From Nocardia speluncae NBRC 108251 (GTDB taxonomy: Bacteria > Actinomycetota > Actinomycetes > Mycobacteriales > Mycobacteriaceae), in assembly GCF_001613245.1 (NCBI RefSeq), contig NZ_BDBZ01000039.1, positions 1-64,000 on the forward strand: DNA of 64,000 bases, given 5' to 3'. The position numbers and the translations under genes were made by a program. This document shows positions 58,233-64,000 of the stretch, one piece after another (position 1 is the first letter of the stretch; each line of letters opens with the position of its first letter). The notes beneath the pieces are model-generated. The model was not told the DNA's origin. It ran no database searches and saw only the letters and a list, made by a program, of their open reading frames with translations.

Positions 58233-58829
58233 ATGAGCGAGCCCGGGCCGAACGCCCACATACGGTGGGCTGTATTCACCCGCAGTTGGGCGCTGCGGCC
58301 GACCAACCCCAGCGTGCTGATGCGCCCGTGCGATCGCCTCGAAGCCACCATCCGGGTCCTCGCGGTGCTGGCGGTGGCAGCGTTGATCCCGATCTCGGCA
58401 GCGCTGGGGACCAGCGTCTACACCACCGTCGCCGCGCAGGTCGAGGTCGAGCAACGCAGCAGAGTCCCCGTCGACGCCGTCATCATCGGCGAACCGAGCC
58501 ACAGCGGTCTGAATGCCGCCGAAGCGAAGGTGAGCTGGGAGCGCAGGGGCCACCGCAGTGAGGCCGACGTCGCGGTACCTCTCACGGCAGTGCCCGGCGA
58601 CCGGATCACACTGTGGGTCGATGAGGCGGGCCGGCGCACCGGGCCACCGCGCCACTCCAGTGCCGCAGCGACGAGCGGCGTCACCGTGGCAGTCGCCGTC
58701 GTCGTCATGGCGGGTTTCGCCGCCTGGGGCACCATCGGATCGGCGTCATGGCTGCTGTCGCGGCGGCGGAACAGCCAGTGGGACCGAGAATGGCGCACCC
58801 TCACCGGCACCACCGAAAACCTGCCCTGA
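58233..58829 (+). CDS. Rv1733c-family membrane protein
   Basis: 198 residues. After a 35-residue leader with WALRPTNPSVLMRPCDRLEA, the first membrane segment is VLAVLAVAALIPISAALGTS. A periplasmic domain of about 90 residues (QSRVPVDAVIIGE-like, then WVDEAGRRTGPPRHS) leads to a second segment (VTVAVAVVVMAGFAAWGTIG). The layout and the N-R/T-L-x-R-x-x-D-R-L-E-A pattern match M. tuberculosis Rv1733c and its relatives, a DosR-regulated membrane protein of unknown function. Gene context supports the same regulation here. Confidence 0.85.
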   Translation: MSEPGPNAHIRWAVFTRSWALRPTNPSVLMRPCDRLEATIRVLAVLAVAALIPISAALGTSVYTTVAAQVEVEQRSRVPVDAVIIGEPSHSGLNAAEAKVSWERRGHRSEADVAVPLTAVPGDRITLWVDEAGRRTGPPRHSSAAATSGVTVAVAVVVMAGFAAWGTIGSASWLLSRRRNSQWDREWRTLTGTTENLP

Positions 58830-58893
58830 AACGGCAACTGGCCCGCGCGGCCGCACCTCATCGTGGCGGGCAGTCACAGGAAGGAATCCACGC

Positions 58894-59121
58894 ATGGCAC
58901 GTCGTGGTGGTTCGAACAGCACGAAAGGCCCTGCAAACCCGACGATTCCGGCAGCGGTCGACGGTTCGGCCAGTGCCTACCACGCCGTTGCAGGGCGGGA
59001 GCGGAAGCGGCACTGCGGTGCTCTGCACATCTTTACCATGATGCTCGGATCGACCAGTACCGCTTTGCTGCATGCTGTGGACATCCCGATGATCATCGTG
59101 CGGGCCCCGCGCCCCGATTGA
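58894..59121 (+). pseudogene. Universal stress protein, internally deleted remnant
   Basis: 75 codons from an ATG with ACAGGAAGG upstream. The start (IPAAVDGSASAYHAV) is the N-terminal ATP-loop strand of a Usp domain, and the end (MMLGSTSTALLHAVDIPMII then VRAPRPD) is its C-terminal G-S-x-S-x-x-L-L-x-x-x-x-x-P-V-x-V-V-R motif. The 70 or so residues between are missing but the frame is kept, so the short protein could be made. It lacks most of the ATP-binding fold and is likely not functional. Confidence 0.65.
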
Positions 59122-59122
59122 T

Positions 59123-59363
59123 GTGGGAGCAGCGATGACTGCGCATGCACGCTTCGCGCAGACCGGTCGGCACCTCCGTGTCACCGCCGCCGGCACGACC
59201 GGAACGGCGGCTTGCGCGGAGCGATGGCTGGTTCATCTGCTGAACGGGCAACAATGGAAAGCGAAGGCCGAAGGTCCGTCGAGCGCGGGGCTTGATGCCC
59301 TGTGGGCGCGGCAGGTGGCCGTGTTTCGATTTCTGCTGGGGGAGTACTCGGGTAGGAGGCAGC
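59123..59363 (+). other. Open frame of unknown meaning upstream of the PPOX gene
   Basis: An ATG at 59135 (MTAHARFAQTGRHLRVTAAG) after GGGAGCAGCG could start a protein. The frame is long and extends through the PPOX gene in another phase, so its length is no evidence. Nothing recognisable is seen. It is either a short unknown gene or decayed sequence. Confidence 0.3.
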
Positions 59364-59828
59364 GTGGAAGAGGTGGGCAAGCTCGTGCCTCGCCGCGATC
59401 GTCCAGACACCGGGCGGCACATGGTCGAGTTGTCACGCGGGGAAGCTATGGGACTTCTGGCGACTGCACCGTTCGGCCGGATCGTGTTCACCAGCAACGC
59501 CTTACCGGCGGTGCGTCCGGTGAACCATCTCGTCGAACCAGATGGTTCGGTGATCGTGCGCACCAGCCTGTTGCCGGGGCTGCGATCCACCGGTTCGGTG
59601 ATCGTGGCCTACCAGGCCGACGCGATCGACCCGTTGCAGTGGCTGGGCTGGTCTGTGGTGGTCACCGGTCCCGCGCGTACGGTGACCGCACCGGATGTGC
59701 TGGCCGACTACGAACACAGCCTCGATGCCTTCGTCGCCAGCGGAAACAACCGGGTGATCGTCATCGAACCCACGATGGTGACCGGAGTCAGGTTGGTAGA
59801 GCGGCCGCCGGAGCCGACAGCCAGGTGA
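59364..59828 (+). CDS. Pyridoxamine 5'-phosphate oxidase (PPOX)-family flavin/heme protein
   Basis: 154 residues from a GTG behind AGGAGG with 4-base spacing. MVELSRGEAMGLLATAPFGR followed by IVFTSNALPAVRPVNHLVEP matches the first strands of the FMN-binding split barrel (PPOX/F420-dependent family). GSVIVAYQADAIDPLQWLGW and SVVVTGPARTV complete the barrel. DosR-regulated PPOX relatives (Rv3129-type) are found in mycobacterial dormancy islands. The cofactor (FMN, F420 or heme) cannot be decided. Confidence 0.85.
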   Translation: MEEVGKLVPRRDRPDTGRHMVELSRGEAMGLLATAPFGRIVFTSNALPAVRPVNHLVEPDGSVIVRTSLLPGLRSTGSVIVAYQADAIDPLQWLGWSVVVTGPARTVTAPDVLADYEHSLDAFVASGNNRVIVIEPTMVTGVRLVERPPEPTAR

Positions 59829-59954
59829 ACGCGACATCCGGTACCTGGGTAGATCGGCGCCGCGGGGCGCGGTGGGCCGGGACGGCTCGACCTCCGGTGG
59901 CGGCCCGCAGGGGTCACAGCGGGATGCTGTGGCGCGTAGTCGTGTGATCACCAT

Positions 59955-60090
59955 CAAGTTTGGACCGGTCGATCAATACCAGGATCGGCGGCGGGTCGGT
60001 GACCACGGTCTCGACGTCGAGTTCGTCGGGACGGGTCACGGTCTCCCGGGCGGTCTTCTCGGCGGTGCGCAGCATGGCTTCGCCGGCGCC
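59955..60090 (-). pseudogene. Universal stress protein, middle fragment
   Basis: Minus-strand translation gives GAGEAMLRTAEKTARETVTR then PDELDVETVVTDPPPILVLI. This resembles the section of a Usp domain from helix 2 to the G-x-P-x-x-x-L-I-x-x-S region. No start or end is present, and the piece is only about 45 residues. It lies between the PPOX gene and the alcohol dehydrogenase. Confidence 0.45.
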
Positions 60091-60337
60091 TAACGCTCGG
60101 ACGCGTCGCCCTGGATACGGGGTTTCGGTCGATTACCCTCACCGCAGGAGTAGTGGCACTGTGCTGCTGCCGTTCGTCGCGAATCCGAGGGGCGAAAGTT
60201 GCTCGGGTGCCCAAGAACAGGCGCGGGGGTCGATCGGTAGTTCATCGTGGAAGGACAAAGAACCGTCGGAGTCCACTGAACGGAGTCCGGTTCATATAGG
60301 CCGAGGTGCAGACGGAGAGGCGAAGAAAGGATCGCGC

Positions 60338-61345
60338 GTGTCGATGCGAGCATGGCGACTGGACTCACCGGCCGATATCCGGCAGCAGCCGCTGCGCATG
60401 AACGTTGAGCCGATGCCGGTACCGGCCGAAGGGGAATTGCTGGTTCGGGTGCTGGCCTGCGGAGTGTGCCGGACCGATCTGCACGTAGTGGAGGGTGATC
60501 TGCCCGTCCACCACCAGCATGTGGTGCCCGGCCACGAGGTCGTCGCGGAAGTCGTTTCCGCGGATACCAGTCCCGGGCACGCTTTCGTGTCCGGGCAGAA
60601 GATCGGCGTGCCGTGGCTGCGCTACACCTGCGGCGAGTGCCGCTACTGCCGCCGCGGCGCAGAGAACCTGTGCCCGCGTTCGAGATACACCGGCTGGGAC
60701 GCCGACGGTGGCTACGCGGAGTTCACCACTGTGCCCGCGGAGTTCGCGCTACCACTGCCCGCGGGCTACGACGACGAACATCTCGCACCACTGCTGTGTG
60801 CGGGGGTGATCGGTTACCACGCGCTGCAGCGCGCCGAGCTGCCCGACGGCGGAGTGCTGGGGATATACGGGTTCGGTGGCAGCGCCCATATCACCGCCCA
60901 GATCGCGGTGGCTCGCGGCGCACGCGTGCACGTGATGACCAGAGGCGCGGCCGCACGCGCCCTGGCGCTGTCGCTCGGCGCCGCGTCGGCCTCCGATGCT
61001 GCCGCGCCGCCGCCGGAGCCGCTGGATTCGGCGATTTTGTTCGCCCCGGCGGGTGAATTGGTGTTGCCGGCGCTGGAAGCGCTGGACGCCGGCGGGACGC
61101 TGGCGGTCGCGGGAATACATCTCAGTGATGTACCGCCGCTGAACTATCAACGACATTTGTTCCGGGAACGCCAGCTACGCAGTGTCACCTCCAACACCCG
61201 GGCCTCGGCGCGGGAGTTCCTGGAACTGGCGGGCCGGCAGCGGCTGCAGGTCACCACGCACCACTACCCGCTCGACCACGCCGACTGGGCGTTGAGCGAT
61301 CTCGCCGCCGGCGCCTACGACGGTGCGGCGGTCCTGATTCCCTGA
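60338..61345 (+). CDS. Zinc alcohol dehydrogenase, AdhA-like
   Basis: 335 residues from a GTG 7 bases after AAAGG; the ATG two codons later is an alternative. Catalytic zinc: ACGVCRTDLHVVEGD, the GHEVVAEV pair; structural zinc: RYTCGECRYCRRGAENLCPR (four cysteines). The NAD-binding turn GIYGFGGSAHI has the G-x-G-x-x-A/G pattern. This is a complete short (335-residue) zinc MDR enzyme. Related genes lie in dormancy islands, where alcohol formation can reoxidise NADH. It precedes hrp1 on the same strand with its own promoter region between. Confidence 0.9.
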   Translation: MSMRAWRLDSPADIRQQPLRMNVEPMPVPAEGELLVRVLACGVCRTDLHVVEGDLPVHHQHVVPGHEVVAEVVSADTSPGHAFVSGQKIGVPWLRYTCGECRYCRRGAENLCPRSRYTGWDADGGYAEFTTVPAEFALPLPAGYDDEHLAPLLCAGVIGYHALQRAELPDGGVLGIYGFGGSAHITAQIAVARGARVHVMTRGAAARALALSLGAASASDAAAPPPEPLDSAILFAPAGELVLPALEALDAGGTLAVAGIHLSDVPPLNYQRHLFRERQLRSVTSNTRASAREFLELAGRQRLQVTTHHYPLDHADWALSDLAAGAYDGAAVLIP

Positions 61346-61367
61346 CGGATTACCGAAGACCCTCCAC

Positions 61368-61383
61368 GGAGTACCTAGGTCCC
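61368..61383. promoter_or_regulatory. Candidate DosR-type box before hrp1
   Basis: GGAGTACCTAGGTCCC: the 12-base core GTACCTAGGTCC matches 8-9 of 12 positions of GGACTWWAGTCC. It lies 70 bases upstream of the hrp1 start and shares ACC-N-AGGTCC with the site at 54948-54959. Confidence 0.4.
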
Positions 61384-61452
61384 TGCCGTGGCGGGCTCCG
61401 GGTGGCGAGGATGGACCCACCACCGAAGAAAATGCGATGTCAGGAGGCAACA

Positions 61453-61905
61453 ATGACCACTGCAGGGGCCGTGATGCACGACGATGTGGCCCATATCGGG
61501 GTACGCGACACGCTCGACACCGCGGCACAGCAGATGCGTCAACACGGCGTCGGCGCCTTGCCGATCTGCGACGGAGAAGGCCACGCCGTCGGTATCGTCA
61601 CCGACCGCGACATCGTCGTGAAATGCATCGCGCAGGGCCACCATCCCGCCACCGCCACTGCCGGTGAATACGCTCAGGGCGACGAGCTGCACACAGTGGA
61701 ATCCGACGCCGATATCGGCGCCGCTCTGGCAGTGATGGAGCAGTACCAGGTGCGCCGGCTGCCGGTCACCGAGCACGGCCGGTTGGTGGGCATCATCACC
61801 GAGGCCGATCTGGCCCGGAACCTGCCCGAACAATCTGTCGGCGAATTCGTCGAAGCGATCTGTGAACAGAAACTACCCGCGCAGGCCGAGACCTCCCCAG
61901 GGTAA
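61453..61905 (+). CDS. hrp1: CBS-domain protein, hypoxic response protein 1 (Hrp1/Rv2626c) homolog
   Basis: 150 residues, ATG after a CAGGAGGCAACA site. Two CBS motifs are present: DTLDTAAQQMRQHGVGALPI then GIVTDRDIVVK, and DIGAALAVMEQYQVRRLPVT then GIITEADLARNLPE. They match Rv2626c residue by residue over most of the length (QVRRVPV; VGIVTEADIARHLPEH). Rv2626c is one of the most strongly DosR-induced proteins, forms a CBS-pair dimer and is secreted in small amounts. The start context and candidate box fit strong inducible expression. Confidence 0.92.
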   Translation: MTTAGAVMHDDVAHIGVRDTLDTAAQQMRQHGVGALPICDGEGHAVGIVTDRDIVVKCIAQGHHPATATAGEYAQGDELHTVESDADIGAALAVMEQYQVRRLPVTEHGRLVGIITEADLARNLPEQSVGEFVEAICEQKLPAQAETSPG

Positions 61906-62028
61906 CGGCGCAGCTGCCACCGCCGGGTGTGACAGCAGGCCACGTCCAGTCGCCGTGTCTCCGGAATCTCCGGGTCCTCAACGGTGGCGGACTCGATCGA
62001 GGCGGACGTCGGAATCGGGCGGGGAGAA

Positions 62029-63678
62029 TCAAGCCGGCCCTCGCCCGGTTTTCGAGAGCAGACGCTGTGCCCACCTCTCGGCGACCGGCCCGGTGACGGC
62101 GGCATCGGACGAGCGGGGAGGCTGTGCAGGCGGGGATCCAGGAGGCTGTGCAGGCTCCGAATGGTCGGTGTCGTCGGCGAGAGCGTCCCATACCGGGCAG
62201 GCAGTCGACACCGCAGTATCCAGTCGGTTGCCGGTGTCGATATCGGTTGCTTCCGGCCACGGGTCCGCCGCGGCGGCCAGGGCGGCGGCAATGCGGGGCG
62301 TGGCCTCGGAGGGGTCGTGCCTGCGGCGGCGGATGCGGTCGGCGGCCACAGGTGCCGGACAGACGCAGCGTAGCGCCGCGAAACGAGCCCAGGTCCGGTG
62401 CGCGAGGGCTCGAGCGCGGCGCCGTTCGGTGGCGTCGCCCCAGCTCGCATCGAGGATCACCGATCGACCCGAGTCCAGCAGTGTTCGTGCGCGGTTCAAC
62501 AGTTCGGTGTAGACACGCTGCTTGTTCTCGGGTGAGTAGGCCCCGCGACCGTAGGCGCCGCTATCCCCGGCGATATCGCCGGCCGCCCGCAATTCGGCAC
62601 GCACCGTGTCGCTGGAGAGGACCACGGCACCGGTGTGTTCCGCCAGTCCGGCGGCCAGGCTGGATTTACCGGTGCCGGGTAGTCCGCCGACGAGGACCAG
62701 CCGCACCGCCGATGCCTGCAGGTGCTCGACCGCGATCTGCAGGTGCCGGTGTGCGCGGTCACCGCCTCCTGTGTCCCCTTGGCCGGCGCGGATGGCGTCG
62801 ACTTTCGCGCGGACCAGCGCACGGTAGGCGATGTAGTGATCGGCCAGCGAGGCCGGGGCGGTGTCTGCGGCGCGGCGCTGATAGGTCTGGATCAGATCGG
62901 CCGCGTATTCGGGGTGGCCGAGGAACTGGAGGTCCATGGCGAGGAAGGCGATATCGTCGAGGCAGTCAACGAACCGCAGATCGTCGTCGAAGTCGAGGCA
63001 GTCGAGGATGCGGAACCCGTCGCGGAGTTCGAAGATGTCCTCGGCGAGCAGGTCGCCGTGCCCGTCGACCATGCGCCCCGCGGCGATACGGTCCTCGAAC
63101 AGGCGCTGCCGGCCGGTCAGGTAGTGCCGGACCAGTGTGTCGATGGTGTGGAGCAGTGCGGGGTCGAGGATTTCGGGTGGCCGGTGGCGCATGCTTGTCA
63201 GCAGGACGGTCCACCGGCCCCAGAGCGCATCGGCGGTGCCGGCCCGGTCGATCTCGGGTCCTCGTCGCGCGGTGGTGTGGAAGTCCACCAGCACATCGAC
63301 CAGGGCCGTGAGGTCGACGGGCTCGCCCCCCGGGTCACTGAGCCGACGCGATAACCGGGTGTGTTCGGGGAGGCGGCGCATGACGATCACCGGCTCGTCC
63401 GGTGCTTTGCCGGGCTGAGTGAAATGGCCCAGCCCGAGATAGATGTCGGGGGCGAGCCGACGGTTCAGTTCGATCTCGCGAGTACAGGCGCGTTGCCGCT
63501 GCTGCGTCGTGGCGAAGTCGAGAAAGTCGGTGGTGATCGATTTTTTGACCTTGTATACCCGGTCCCCGCAGAGCATAACGATCCCGGTGTGTGTCTCCCG
63601 CAGTTCGACCGCTGGATCCATGTCCAGGTCCTGTCTGTTGCGCGTATGCCCGGCGCGGCGCCGGAGGTTACCCGTCAT
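62029..63678 (-). CDS. Rv2004c-like bifunctional protein: phosphotransferase-fold kinase plus AAA/zeta-type P-loop kinase
   Basis: 549 residues. The start at 63678 is preferred because its ATG overlaps the stop of the upstream PEP synthase gene (ATGA). Residues 30-330 have an APH-like fold with the catalytic loop GRMVDGHGDLLAEDIF and the metal-binding DFDDDLRFVDCLDD. Residues about 340-500 have a P-loop GGLPGTGKSSLAAGLAEHTG and the acceptor region VILDASWGDATERRRARA, as in AAA-type kinases. Rv2004c is in the DosR regulon. The substrate is unknown; a phosphoryl relay between the two kinase folds is possible. Confidence 0.85.
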   Translation of the reverse strand: MTGNLRRRAGHTRNRQDLDMDPAVELRETHTGIVMLCGDRVYKVKKSITTDFLDFATTQQRQRACTREIELNRRLAPDIYLGLGHFTQPGKAPDEPVIVMRRLPEHTRLSRRLSDPGGEPVDLTALVDVLVDFHTTARRGPEIDRAGTADALWGRWTVLLTSMRHRPPEILDPALLHTIDTLVRHYLTGRQRLFEDRIAAGRMVDGHGDLLAEDIFELRDGFRILDCLDFDDDLRFVDCLDDIAFLAMDLQFLGHPEYAADLIQTYQRRAADTAPASLADHYIAYRALVRAKVDAIRAGQGDTGGGDRAHRHLQIAVEHLQASAVRLVLVGGLPGTGKSSLAAGLAEHTGAVVLSSDTVRAELRAAGDIAGDSGAYGRGAYSPENKQRVYTELLNRARTLLDSGRSVILDASWGDATERRRARALAHRTWARFAALRCVCPAPVAADRIRRRRHDPSEATPRIAAALAAAADPWPEATDIDTGNRLDTAVSTACPVWDALADDTDHSEPAQPPGSPPAQPPRSSDAAVTGPVAERWAQRLLSKTGRGPA

Positions 63679-64000
63679 CGGCCGGTCGCACGGACGTGAT
63701 CGAGCAGTAGCCGCCGTTCGGCGGCCTCGATGGCGCGTCGTGTCGCGAGGACGGCATCAGTGGTGACCGAGACCGACGTGATGCCCATCCGGATCAGGTG
63801 TTCGACGAAGTCGGGGTTTCTCGACGGCGCCTGCCCGCACAACGAGGAGGTGATCCCCGACGTGCGCGCGGCGGCGACGATGGTGGAGATCGCGTCCAGC
63901 ACTGCGGGGTCGGATTCGTCGAACAGCGGTGCGCACTCGGTGGAGTCGCGGTCGACTCCCAGGGTCAGTTGGGTGAGGTCGTTGCTGCCGATCGAAACCC
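63675..64000 (-). CDS. ppsA: Phosphoenolpyruvate synthase, C-terminal part (5' end outside window)
   Basis: 108 residues of the C-terminal TIM barrel remain: VSIGSNDLTQLTLGVDRDST, CAPLFDESDPAVLDAISTIV, and GITSSLCGQAPSRNPDFVEH. The segment SLCGQAPS contains the active-site cysteine of PEP-utilising enzymes, and the end LIRMGITSVSVTTDAVLATR is typical of PpsA rather than PPDK. PpsA makes PEP from pyruvate and ATP (gluconeogenesis). The stop overlaps the start of the Rv2004c-like gene, so both are cotranscribed in a dormancy-linked operon. Confidence 0.85.
   Translation of the reverse strand, partial: VSIGSNDLTQLTLGVDRDSTECAPLFDESDPAVLDAISTIVAAARTSGITSSLCGQAPSRNPDFVEHLIRMGITSVSVTTDAVLATRRAIEAAERRLLLDHVRATGR

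Overview
The window is high-GC DNA with actinobacterial codon use, GTG starts and tightly overlapped genes. A DevR/DevS pair, its dormancy-type gene set, and EthR-, MntH- and PaaX-like genes point to a mycolic-acid actinomycete, most likely Nocardia or a close relative. This is inferred from gene content; there is no rRNA in the window. No tRNA, rRNA or CRISPR array was seen.

Layout. (1) 1-7.4 kb: the end of a carboxylesterase, two tandem FAD monooxygenases, a quinone-oxidoreductase-type dehydrogenase, an MFS exporter and a TetR repressor. Three promoters here carry the same TTAAC-N3-GTTAA operator, so this looks like one TetR-controlled detoxification regulon. Two halves of a second, broken TetR gene flank the exporter in opposite orientation. 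(2) 7.4-13.3 kb: an EthR-like TetR, an NTF2-like protein, a secreted lipase and a FUSC membrane protein, separated by gene fossils (SDR, IS3 OrfA, TetR, hydrolase, glycine-betaine binding protein). (3) 13.3-25.7 kb: a PaaX-type regulator followed by a ten-gene co-directional operon. It encodes a polar amino-acid ABC importer, a CapA-like phosphatase, a class III CoA-transferase, two 2-hydroxyacyl-CoA dehydratase-family subunits, an MFS transporter and two exported hydrolases, and ends at a strong hairpin. The core recalls anaerobic phenyllactate dehydratase (FldA-FldB-FldC), but there is no activator gene and most Fe-S cysteines are missing.

(4) 25.7-37.1 kb: an IS30 fossil, then a catabolic block (MHS symporter, NarL/GAF-kinase two-component system, GH88-like hydrolase, Zn-alcohol dehydrogenase, CoA-transferase, acyl-CoA dehydrogenase, AMACR-like racemase) divergent from a ketoglutarate-semialdehyde-type aldehyde dehydrogenase. 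A TCTCCA-N2-TGGAGA-type palindrome occurs at two promoters. (5) 37.1-40.9 kb: a junk-rich zone with an NTF2 fossil, a Cas3 HD-nuclease fossil, a serine-recombinase fossil, a pentapeptide-repeat membrane protein, a hypothetical protein and two long inverted repeats, one a perfect 52-bp palindrome. (6) 40.9-46.7 kb: an uncharacterised cluster of XRE/zinc-ribbon regulator plus aminoglycoside-phosphotransferase-fold kinase, divergent from an adenylate-kinase-like zinc-LID protein, a radical SAM/SPASM enzyme and a cupin-like protein. A Nudix hydrolase and a small ORF lie next to it and share an 18-nt upstream motif with it.

(7) 46.9-52.4 kb: a TerD-vWA protein, a second recombinase fossil, MntH, an IS3 OrfB fossil and a VapBC-type toxin-antitoxin pair. 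(8) 52.4-64 kb: a DosR-type dormancy island with DevR-DevS, an Acg nitroreductase, a GyrI-DUF302 fusion, a flavodoxin, an Rv1733c-like membrane protein, a PPOX protein, a zinc alcohol dehydrogenase, Hrp1, an Rv2004c-like kinase and PEP synthase. Several members (SulP, two universal stress proteins) survive only as remnants. The parts most likely to hide undescribed biology are regions 3 and 6.
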